A stretch of DNA of 10,086 nucleotides from an uncultured Eubacterium sp. (GTDB lineage Bacteria; Bacillota; Clostridia; Lachnospirales; Lachnospiraceae), in contig URKY01000064.1 in assembly GCA_900548465.1 (NCBI GenBank), forward strand, positions 1 to 10,086, written 5' to 3'. Under the pieces are notes generated by a model, which was given only the letters and a program-made list of their open reading frames with translations, was not told the DNA's origin and did not search any database. Below, one piece after another: positions 1 to 7,088 of the stretch; position 1 is the stretch's first letter, and each line of letters opens with the position of its first letter. A program made the position numbers and the translations under genes.

Positions 1-3000
1 GACTGATAGCCTTCTTCTTGCTCTTCTTAACCTTTACACAAAGTTTTCCGAAAGTTGATCCTGCTAAATCCTTATCATTCTTACAATTCAATATTTCACT
101 GTCTACCTTACCTGCATCGCTTCCTTCTCCAATTATTGCTGTTGAAGTTTCGCTCTGTGTTGTAGGTGCCTCTGTTGTCAGAGCCTCTGTTGTTGGCAAT
201 TCATCCTTGAAACTATATGTAACTGATGTTGCTTCTGATTCCCTGCCATCTCTAACTGATTTTACAGATATTGTATAATCCTTTTTACCATCCTTAAATA
301 CATCTATAGGCAGACTAATATTTGGTACATTTGATGTTGCCACTAATCTTCCGTCAACATATACATTGTAGCTGTCTATATCACTTGCCGGTGCCTGCCA
401 TATAAAGTAGTATGGCAGTGTTTCATTTCCTACATACGTTAATCCTATTGGAGTAGGAACTGCCTCCTCATCAACTGTTGTAGGCGCTACTGTCGTAGGT
501 GCCTCTGTTGTTGGTGCTACCGTTGTTGGCACTACTGTCGTAGGTGCTACTGTTGTTGGTGCTACCGTTGTTGGTGCTACTGTTGTTGGTGCTACCGTTG
601 TTGGCACTACTGTCGTAGGTGCTACCGTTGTTGGTGCTACCGTTGTTGGTGCTACCGTTGTTGGCACTACTGTTGTTGGTGCTACCGTTGTTGGCACTAC
701 TGTCGTAGGTGCTACTGTTGTTGGTAACTCGTCATTGAAACTATATGTAACTGATATTGCTTCTGATTCCTTGCCACCTCTAACTGATTTTACAGATATT
801 ATATAATCCTTTTTACCATCCTTAAACACATCTATAGAAAGATTTATATGTGGAACATTTGATGTTGCCACTAATCTTCCGTCAACATATACATTGTAGC
901 TGTCTATGTCACTTGCAGGTGACTGCCATGCAAAGTAATATGGAAGTGTTTTATTTCCTGCATATATTAATCCTATTGGTGCAGGAACTGCATCCTCATC
1001 AACTGTTGTTGTAGGGGCTACTGTTGTGATTGGTGCCTCTGTTGTTGGTGCTGCCGTAGTAGGTACTACCGTTGTAGGTGCCACTGTTGTAGGTGCCACT
1101 GTTGTTGGCGCTGCTGTAGTAGGTACTACCGTTGTTGGTGCTACCGTTGTTGGTGCTACTGTTGTTGGCGCTGCTGTAGTAGGTACTACCGTTGTTGGTG
1201 CTACCGTTGTTGGTGCTACTGCTGTTGTAGGTACTACTGTTGTTGGTCCAATTGTAGTCGGTGCCTCTGTTGTTGGCGCTACTGTTGTTGGCGTTGGTTC
1301 CTTTGTTGTTTCAACTGTTAAATCTTCAATCTTAATATTTTTAAAGTTAATATTTGTTCCTGCATCAACATTCTGTCCTAACTCAAACATTACTTTTATC
1401 TGGTTGTTTGTTACTGTGTATGTTCCTGTTAAAGTTCTTGTACCATTTGCCGGTATATCTGTATATACCTGTGGATCCTTTTCATTTGAAAGATCTTCTT
1501 TTATACCAATTGAACATGCTTTTGATGCAGTAACATCTACTGTTACTTTATATGTATGTCCGTTTGTTACGTTATCTGTATAACTTCCCTGTACTAACCA
1601 TGCTGTTCCTTTGTTTGCCTTATCAACATAAATATTATAGTCTGCGTCTGATGCCCACTTATATGATCCTGAAGCCGTTCCACTCCAGTTTCCAAAGTAA
1701 CATCCCCATTTACCTGATGGTGTCCACTGATTAACTGTTGCTTCTGTATATCCTGATGGAATATTATCCTTTTCCTCAACACTTTTTACATCAAAAGCAA
1801 TATTGTCAACATTTGCCACATATTTATGCGAGCCATCATTCTTAAATACAATATAGATATCATGAAGACCACTTACGGACTTTTCAAGTTTCTGACTTAC
1901 TGTAGTATATGTACTCCAATTATCTCCTGTAACCGGAAGATTAATAGTTGCTACAGGTTCTCCTACCTTGCTGTCTATATACACCTGTGCATATCCGCCT
2001 GCATCACTCTTTTGTCCCGAATAATTAAAGCTTACCTGAGATGCCGAACCGTTAAAGTACACACTGTCATATCTTACCCATGTATTATTTTCCACTCCAC
2101 CAATGTTTTTGCCATCATTAATTATACGGTCGGACTTTGCATCAAACTCTTCTGCTTCTACTTGGCTTGCATCATGTATTTTAATTGTCTTCTTCTCAAT
2201 GTCCACAATTTTACCCAATGACTGATAAGCTTTTAGAATTTCATCATCTGATGCTTCTTCATTATCATACACACTGCATGCCTCTTTTAAATTGTTTTCC
2301 AAGCGCTTCACAATCTGCGGATATTCACCTCTAGTGTCTATTGATTTTGCTACATCAATGGCATTTTTTAAATCACTCTTTAATATTCCGTTATTCTTAT
2401 ATCCCAGCATCTCAACTTCTGACAAATAAGCATCTGTTCCTGTAAGAACAACTTTATATCTTGAGTATTTGCCCACTTTGTCTGCACTTATTCTAAATGG
2501 TCTTGTATACTTGCCCCAAATATTAAAGAACAAGCTGCCACTGTCATGGTAGTCTCCCAGTAAAACCCAGTTATCATCTTCATTATCTCCATACACCCGT
2601 GCCCTATCCGGTGTTCTTCCTGATTTTGATGATGTAAGAGTCAACATTCTTACAGCTTTTTTATCGGTAAACTTAAACATAAGTGTAGTTGTATTATCAA
2701 CCTTTGTCTCTGTATCTGAATCATCATCAAATAAGTTATCCAATGTAGTCACTCCTGTACTTGAAGACTTATTGGCATCCTTTGAATAGTCCGTATATAC
2801 TTGCGGCTTATTGTCATCTTTAGTTATGGATGTAAGGCCATCCTGTTCAAGTCCGCGCTCTTTATTAGGTGTTGAGGACATATTAAATTCAATTGTTCCA
2901 CCTTTAATTAAATCCTCGTATTTTATAAATGTTTTATCATACTTTTCTCCATTAACGTACATACTATCTACATACACATTTTCCTTACTATTGTTATTTG

Positions 3001-6000
3001 CCTTAATTACCAGTTTTTTATTTCCTTCCAAATTAACAGTTACTTCTTTAAACTGTGGTGAACCGATAGCAAATTCATCATTTCCCATTGACAATGGATA
3101 AAAGCCGATGGAAGACAATACATACCATGCTGACATTTCACCATTATCTTCATCACCAATATAACCCTGCCCAAAGGTACTTCCTGCATAACATCTTGCA
3201 AGAATATCTCTTACATACTTCTGTGTCTCCCACGGACGGGATGAGTACAGATACATATATGGAATATGATGGGACGGCTGATTGCTGTGTCCATACTGAC
3301 CCAGTTTTACTTCTCTTGCTTCCCTCTGTTCATGAATACCACCGACACCATCCATGGCGCCATATCCAATATATCCTCCATCAGTTGTAAAGATTGTATC
3401 AAGCTTGTCTGCAAGCTGGTCGCGACCGCCATATAAGTTTGCAAGTCCAATTCCATCCTGTGGTACAGAAACTGCCATGTTAAATGCATTGGTTTCTGTA
3501 TAATCTGCCCCCCACCAGAATGGATTAAATCCCGTATTATTGTCACTGTTTCCTAAATTCAAAGAACCGTCAGCTTTTCTTCCTCTCAACCATTTTGACG
3601 TGACATCCTGACCAGAATCGTCAAATAAGAGGGAATAGTTCTTTGCTCTGTTTAGATAGTAGTAATATTCAGACATATAGTTTGCTTTCTTTGTTGCATC
3701 GTTCGTCTGATTTGCCAATTTCTTTGCCATCTGAGCAATTCCGTAATCGTTAATATATCCTTCCATAGACCATGAGAAATTTTCATTTTCATCAGCAGGT
3801 ACATATCCAATAAAGTTCGAAATATTTAATTTCTTTCTTCCTCCATTTGTAAGGTTATCGGATACAGTAGCTGAATTTCTCAATGCGGACCTGTATGCAT
3901 TTTCATAATCAAATGATATGCCCTTCACCATTGCATCGGCAAAAATAGCATCACTGCTTGTTCCCACCATACTGTTGGTTCCACCCGGCGCAATCCATCT
4001 TGGAACCCATCCTTGATCTTTATAATGCTGTACCAAACCGTTTAACAACTCTGTTGCTTTGGACGGTGTAAACAGTCCATACCCTGACCATGCAGTACGA
4101 TATGTATCCCAGAAACCATTATTAATATAAATCTTTCCCTCCACAGGATTTGCATTATCATCTTTGTAAGGGCTCTTGTATTTCCAAACCGGATTACTGT
4201 TTGACCCTGTATTTTCTGACATAAGATTTGGATAACAATACATACGATAAATACAAGAATAAAGTGTAACTAACTGTTCATAATTTGCGCCTTTAACATT
4301 TGTGATAATTCCAAGCTGATTATCCCATTTAGACTGTGCCTTGTTATAAACCGTTTCAAAACTGTCTCTCCCAATTTCAAGCTCCAAATTTTTCTTTGCC
4401 TGATCATAGCTGATGTATGATGTGGCAAGTTTCATTGTAACTCTATTGGAATTAAAGGATGCAATACTTTTCCTGTCATTTATTTTAGTTCCCCTAGGAG
4501 TCTCACTAAATTCTCCGTAAATGTACATACGCTTCGAACCATTCCCTGTATGGTCAGAATATGTTTTAAATGTATTTCCGCTATATTCGGTCCTACTTCC
4601 ACCATTGGCACAATCAAAGATAACACTCTTGTTTGCCGTGTTATTATAAGTAAACCGTACCACTGCACCATGAGATGTCGGTGTCAGCTCTATCTGTGAA
4701 TTTGCTGCATCGCCTCCATTGCCATCAAAAGAAACTTTATAATAATGCGCTTTTGCTACCTCATTATCATGACTAAAGTTTGCTTTTAACGTTCCCAATC
4801 CATAATCGTCATTTGTATTATAATCTTTGCTGGTATTTACCATAAATTGCCAGGTTCCTCTATCACCAACCCATATAGACGGTTCATGGCTTATTCTCAT
4901 ACAACGAAAATCATCTGTTTTCTGATATTCATAAGCCGTATTACTGCTTGCGCTGGTTGCAGGAATCCAAAAGTTGAATCCGTTTGGCACTGTTACTGCC
5001 GGAATTGTCAACCCTCTAGAGAAGTTTCCTGTATTGTTCGTTCCTCTTAGAATATTTACATAATCTGATAAATGAGAATATACCGGATAATCCTGATTAT
5101 ATATTTCAATGTCATCAAAATATGTCTGGAATTTTGCTAAAGCCCTCGCATTATGAGCTTTCATATCGTACACAACCAAAATCTTTTCAATGACTTTTCC
5201 CTTTGCCACATCACCAATTTTGCTGTAAATTTCATTCCACTGTTGTGCCACCAGTGTACGACTATCTCCCTGAGACTGTGCATCCACCTTATTTCCATTT
5301 TGATCAATTGCACCTAACTCACTTAAATAAGTTCCATCCTTAAACTTTAAATCCACAGCCATATGCATCTGTGTATATTCATAGTCATATTCGTCTCCAT
5401 TAGACATGGAAGGAAAAATTACATATCTTAAATTTGTATTATCACTTACTGTAAGATTCAAGTTGTCATAAATAACATTATAAGAATATGCATGACCAGT
5501 TCCTACATGAACTCCCTTGCATACAAGAGAGTGGTTTCCTGTCCAACCCACATTGGATTTTTGATTCCATGCATCGCTCGGTCCGGAAATAATATTACTA
5601 TTCATTCTGCTAATAGAAGCACCAACTTCCTGACACTTGCCTGTTGCAAGAATAAACTCTGAAAATTGTGTCATGGAACCACCATTTTTATTTGCTGTAA
5701 TCCGCAATCTATACTGGCGATATGCTTTGCTGTTATCCAATTCAAAATAATTTTGTTTATATCTGCCATTAAACACCTGATTTGTTTTATTGTCGATGGT
5801 TACCCAGCTTTCATTATCCGAATTTCTACCCTGAAGACTCCAATTCTTAGGGTCTCTTCCGGGAGCATCATTCGCAGAAGTTATCGCATACGATTTTATA
5901 ACCTGTTGACTCTTTAGTTTTACAATAACTTCCGACGGCTTTACCTCAGTTAAATATTTTGTTCTAGAGTCTCCGTCAAACAAATTTTTCAAAACTTCAT

Positions 6001-6298
6001 TATCATTTTTCGCGGCACTTCCCGAGTAACTCTCGATTTCACCGGATAAATTTCCATTTATCTGATAGCTTAGTTCATTTGTTGCAATATTGGCGGTACC
6101 CTTCTTATCATCTACTGTAGAAGTTTTAAATCCATCTGCTGATTCAAAGGATGTAGACCATAATTCTCTTTTTGTTATATCTGCATCTATCACTTTTCCA
6201 TGCACAGTTTCGCTTTTCGGAACGAATCCCACAGGGAGAGCCATACATACTGCAAGTAGAATACTGATACCCTTTCTTAATTTTCCTTTCTTTGTCAT
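1..6298 (-). CDS. Secreted multimodular GH92 alpha-mannosidase, C-terminus beyond the window
   Basis: Exported exo-alpha-mannosidase, expected to release mannose from N-glycan or yeast-mannan type chains outside the cell. The ATG at 6298 follows AGGAGG by 5 nt. The frame has no stop for 2,099 codons and leaves the left edge. Approximate residues: signal peptide 1-33; F5/8C-like 93-220; jelly-roll-like 230-400; GH92 core 401-1145, with WDTYRT, YTETNAF, PSHHIPYMY and GDEDNGEMSAW; second F5/8C-like 1170-1297; FIVAR-like helices 1302-1363; CBM6-like 1370-1497; a beta-rich binding module 1512-1658; PTT linker 1663-1762; Fn3 1764-1856; PTT linker 1858-1937; Fn3 1939-2030. Candidate catalytic acid is E935; candidate base pair is D1049/D1051. 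H989-E990 lies where characterised alpha-1,2-mannosidases carry their His-Glu pair. The sequence directly shows GH92; the alpha-1,2 linkage and the exact domain limits are inference. It appears to be transcribed alone. The cell-surface anchor, if any, is outside the window. Confidence 0.93.
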   Translation of the reverse strand, partial: MTKKGKLRKGISILLAVCMALPVGFVPKSETVHGKVIDADITKRELWSTSFESADGFKTSTVDDKKGTANIATNELSYQINGNLSGEIESYSGSAAKNDNEVLKNLFDGDSRTKYLTEVKPSEVIVKLKSQQVIKSYAITSANDAPGRDPKNWSLQGRNSDNESWVTIDNKTNQVFNGRYKQNYFELDNSKAYRQYRLRITANKNGGSMTQFSEFILATGKCQEVGASISRMNSNIISGPSDAWNQKSNVGWTGNHSLVCKGVHVGTGHAYSYNVIYDNLNLTVSDNTNLRYVIFPSMSNGDEYDYEYTQMHMAVDLKFKDGTYLSELGAIDQNGNKVDAQSQGDSRTLVAQQWNEIYSKIGDVAKGKVIEKILVVYDMKAHNARALAKFQTYFDDIEIYNQDYPVYSHLSDYVNILRGTNNTGNFSRGLTIPAVTVPNGFNFWIPATSASSNTAYEYQKTDDFRCMRISHEPSIWVGDRGTWQFMVNTSKDYNTNDDYGLGTLKANFSHDNEVAKAHYYKVSFDGNGGDAANSQIELTPTSHGAVVRFTYNNTANKSVIFDCANGGSRTEYSGNTFKTYSDHTGNGSKRMYIYGEFSETPRGTKINDRKSIASFNSNRVTMKLATSYISYDQAKKNLELEIGRDSFETVYNKAQSKWDNQLGIITNVKGANYEQLVTLYSCIYRMYCYPNLMSENTGSNSNPVWKYKSPYKDDNANPVEGKIYINNGFWDTYRTAWSGYGLFTPSKATELLNGLVQHYKDQGWVPRWIAPGGTNSMVGTSSDAIFADAMVKGISFDYENAYRSALRNSATVSDNLTNGGRKKLNISNFIGYVPADENENFSWSMEGYINDYGIAQMAKKLANQTNDATKKANYMSEYYYYLNRAKNYSLLFDDSGQDVTSKWLRGRKADGSLNLGNSDNNTGFNPFWWGADYTETNAFNMAVSVPQDGIGLANLYGGRDQLADKLDTIFTTDGGYIGYGAMDGVGGIHEQREAREVKLGQYGHSNQPSHHIPYMYLYSSRPWETQKYVRDILARCYAGSTFGQGYIGDEDNGEMSAWYVLSSIGFYPLSMGNDEFAIGSPQFKEVTVNLEGNKKLVIKANNNSKENVYVDSMYVNGEKYDKTFIKYEDLIKGGTIEFNMSSTPNKERGLEQDGLTSITKDDNKPQVYTDYSKDANKSSSTGVTTLDNLFDDDSDTETKVDNTTTLMFKFTDKKAVRMLTLTSSKSGRTPDRARVYGDNEDDNWVLLGDYHDSGSLFFNIWGKYTRPFRISADKVGKYSRYKVVLTGTDAYLSEVEMLGYKNNGILKSDLKNAIDVAKSIDTRGEYPQIVKRLENNLKEACSVYDNEEASDDEILKAYQSLGKIVDIEKKTIKIHDASQVEAEEFDAKSDRIINDGKNIGGVENNTWVRYDSVYFNGSASQVSFNYSGQKSDAGGYAQVYIDSKVGEPVATINLPVTGDNWSTYTTVSQKLEKSVSGLHDIYIVFKNDGSHKYVANVDNIAFDVKSVEEKDNIPSGYTEATVNQWTPSGKWGCYFGNWSGTASGSYKWASDADYNIYVDKANKGTAWLVQGSYTDNVTNGHTYKVTVDVTASKACSIGIKEDLSNEKDPQVYTDIPANGTRTLTGTYTVTNNQIKVMFELGQNVDAGTNINFKNIKIEDLTVETTKEPTPTTVAPTTEAPTTIGPTTVVPTTAVAPTTVAPTTVVPTTAAPTTVAPTTVAPTTVVPTTAAPTTVAPTTVAPTTVVPTTAAPTTEAPITTVAPTTTVDEDAVPAPIGLIYAGNKTLPYYFAWQSPASDIDSYNVYVDGRLVATSNVPHINLSIDVFKDGKKDYIISVKSVRGGKESEAISVTYSFNDELPTTVAPTTVVPTTVAPTTVVPTTVAPTTVAPTTVAPTTVVPTTVAPTTVAPTTVAPTTVAPTTVVPTTVAPTTEAPTTVAPTTVDEEAVPTPIGLTYVGNETLPYYFIWQAPASDIDSYNVYVDGRLVATSNVPNISLPIDVFKDGKKDYTISVKSVRDGRESEATSVTYSFKDELPTTEALTTEAPTTQSETSTAIIGEGSDAGKVDSEILNCKNDKDLAGSTFGKLCVKVKKSKKKAIS
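203..1007 (-). repeat. Duplicated Fn3 segments (203-484 and 731-1007) inside the mannosidase
   Basis: Two segments of about 280 bp, offset by about 525 bp, are nearly the same. Both encode an Fn3-like domain running from a PIGL motif through SYNVYVDGRLVATSNVP and DVFKDGKKDY to VTYSF. Differences are scattered single bases, some silent and some changing residues (for example W-Q-A against W-Q-S). Each copy is preceded by a PTT linker, so the duplicated unit is linker plus Fn3. Fn3 domains in secreted glycosidases usually act as spacers that push the catalytic domain away from the cell. Confidence 0.85.
482..727 (-). repeat. PTT-rich linker 2, 15-bp coding repeats
   Basis: About sixteen units of 15 bp encode P-T-T-V-A or P-T-T-V-V, with one P-T-T-E-A. 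No codon interrupts the frame. The proline/threonine composition suggests an extended flexible linker, possibly O-glycosylated. Silent third-base variants between units show partial homogenisation. It joins the two Fn3 domains. Confidence 0.88.
1014..1310 (-). repeat. PTT-rich linker 1 with a 60-bp higher-order repeat
   Basis: The same PTT grammar as the other linker, but with a higher-order period of 60 bp (20 residues: four PTT units with V-V, A-A, V-A, V-A between them). The blocks at 1111-1170 and 1171-1230 are identical over about the first 51 bases, and the block at 1051-1110 is a diverged third copy. One in-frame extra codon gives T-A-V-A near 1220. The linker separates the carbohydrate-binding modules from the first Fn3. 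Confidence 0.85.
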
Positions 6299-6303
6299 AA
6301 TGT

Positions 6304-6309
6304 CCTCCT
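6304..6309 (-). promoter_or_regulatory. Ribosome binding site of the mannosidase
   Basis: Reads AGGAGG on the minus strand, 5 nt before the ATG at 6298. It fixes the start directly ahead of a typical signal peptide (K-K then a hydrophobic run). Confidence 0.9.
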
Positions 6310-6343
6310 TTTCAACTACAACATAACTGTACCTAACATAAAA

Positions 6344-6366
6344 ATGCCATATCACTTATGCCATAT
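6344..6366 (-). repeat. 9-bp direct repeat upstream of the mannosidase
   Basis: ATATGGCAT occurs twice on the minus strand (6358-6366 and 6344-6352), separated by AAGTG, giving a 14-bp period. It lies 46-68 nt upstream of the start codon, downstream of a possible TATAAT at 6388-6393 that has no convincing -35 box. It could be a regulator-binding site in the leader. No function is shown. Confidence 0.4.
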
Positions 6367-6464
6367 AATCATTAAAATATATTTTATATTATACTTAAAA
6401 TGTTGTTTGCCGCATATACTTTCTAAAATTCAGATACCACTAATAAAAAAACATGCTTCGCCTA

Positions 6465-6505
6465 TTCAACTCCCTCGCCCCTCAATCTTGAGAGGTGGGC
6501 TTTTC
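6465..6505 (-). mobile_element. Hairpin resembling an IS200/IS605 right end, or a terminator
   Basis: On the minus strand an AAGCCC start leads into an imperfect hairpin (GGGC with GCCC outside, TTGAG with CTCAA inside, 6477-6500) and then GAGGGAGTTGAAT. From memory, this resembles right ends of IS200/IS605 elements, which carry a subterminal hairpin followed by a short conserved tail. No tnpA or tnpB is present, so it would be a relic or solo end. On the plus strand the hairpin is followed by a T-rich run (TTTTCTTTTG) and could act as a terminator, but no plus-strand gene ends here. Confidence 0.35.
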
Positions 6506-6578
6506 TTTTGCTTTATTTTTCTGCATAATAGACATATGAATATCTTACAAAGAATCTTTACCGACTATTATGAAGAAA

Positions 6579-6743
6579 TTAAATATACTCTTCATTCCAG
6601 CTTGACACCATATGTATTTCTCCTGTGTCCATATCAAGAGCCATATTATCAGACATTCTGCTCATCATATGACCATCTGAATCAAATCCAGTATCTCCGC
6701 TTCCAAAGATAAAATCGCCATCTTCTAAATCAAAAATACTCAT
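6579..6743 (-). CDS. Small, strongly acidic protein of 54 residues, function unknown
   Basis: Starts at the ATG at 6743, 9 nt after AGGAGG (6753-6758), and ends at TAA. The protein begins M-S-I-F-D-L-E-D-G-D and has 13 Asp/Glu against one Arg. It has short Asp-Gly turns (FGSGDTGFDSDG, about residues 13-24), several Met, and ends in S-S-W-N-E-E-Y-I. There is no signal peptide or membrane segment. The DSDG stretch is reminiscent of calcium-loop-like turns but is too short to call. Its ATG overlaps the stop of the IS66 remnant (ATGA), and its ribosome binding site lies in former transposase codons. I have an impression of similar small hypothetical proteins in gut Firmicutes but cannot name a family. 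The clean start supports a real gene. Confidence 0.6.
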   Translation of the reverse strand: MSIFDLEDGDFIFGSGDTGFDSDGHMMSRMSDNMALDMDTGEIHMVSSWNEEYI

Positions 6744-7015
6744 GCCGTTTCACCTCCTGCCTTTCGTTCTGTCTTTTTACGACCGTTATAAGTGTTTGCA
6801 GGTTTTCCATTTTTATTATCTGATGATGGAGGAAGAGAAGTGTTGGAACTGTCATTATTTATGATGCTCTTTAATCGTGCATTATCTTCCTATAGGATTT
6901 TATTTTTTTTCAATGAATCGTTCTCTTTTGATAACTCATCAATTCTGTCATTAAGTACTGTAACATCTTTTTTATAATTATTTTCGACTGAATCAAGACG
7001 TACCATGACATCCAT
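6740..7015 (-). pseudogene. IS66-type transposase (TnpC) N-terminal remnant
   Basis: From ATG 7015 the frame reads a coiled-coil-like charged helix (41 codons), then an in-frame TAG at 6890-6892. It continues with E-D-N-A-R-L-K, then N-N-D-S-S-N-T-S-L-P-P-S-S-D and a basic stretch ending K-A-G-G. This Asn-Ser-Ser-x-x-Ser-x-Pro-Pro-Ser-Ser-Asp block after a leucine-rich helix is typical of the start of IS66 transposases. In intact members, K-A-G-G continues into a G-H-x-G zinc-ribbon region and a DDE domain. Here it goes straight to a stop. It is therefore a truncated, nonsense-mutated relic, with no terminal inverted repeat seen. Confidence 0.75.
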
Positions 7016-7018
7016 CAA

Positions 7019-7047
7019 TTGATTTTATATTGTTTCTTATGTATAAT
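7019..7047 (+). promoter_or_regulatory. Sigma-A-type promoter of the MBL-fold gene
   Basis: TTGATT (7019-7024), a 17-bp spacer and TATAAT (7042-7047), followed by a leader of about 35 nt to the start codon. The match to consensus is good. The -35 box lies 4 bp from the first ATG of the IS66 remnant on the other strand. Confidence 0.7.
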
Positions 7048-7088
7048 GGGGAATGCAATATAAATATTATAACAAAGGAGTACTTAAA

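Noticed and set aside
482..1310. Possible CRISPR array or satellite because of short regular repeats
   Set aside because: The 15-bp and 60-bp units have no unique spacers and keep one coding frame as protein linkers.
1026..1583. Long plus-strand open frame rich in VVGAT repeats
   Set aside because: It is the antisense of the PTT-coding tandem repeat in the mannosidase; low-complexity, without a good ribosome binding site.
1594..4671. Alternative minus-strand frames at 1594-1782, 3307-3546 and 4480-4671 as separate genes
   Set aside because: They lie inside the mannosidase frame, which carries recognisable domains throughout.
6248..6298. Mannosidase as a lipoprotein because of a Cys in its signal peptide (L-A-V-C)
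   Set aside because: Val at -1 does not fit the lipobox rule of Gly, Ala or Ser, and the hydrophobic stretch continues past it.
1826..6326. Plus-strand frames opposite the mannosidase (for example 1826-2221, 2811-3390, 5666-5917, 6090-6326)
   Set aside because: Antisense shadows lacking domains or ribosome binding sites.
6344..6712. Plus-strand frame of 122 residues upstream of the mannosidase
   Set aside because: It covers the hairpin and the antisense of the small acidic gene, with no ribosome binding site or recognisable motif.
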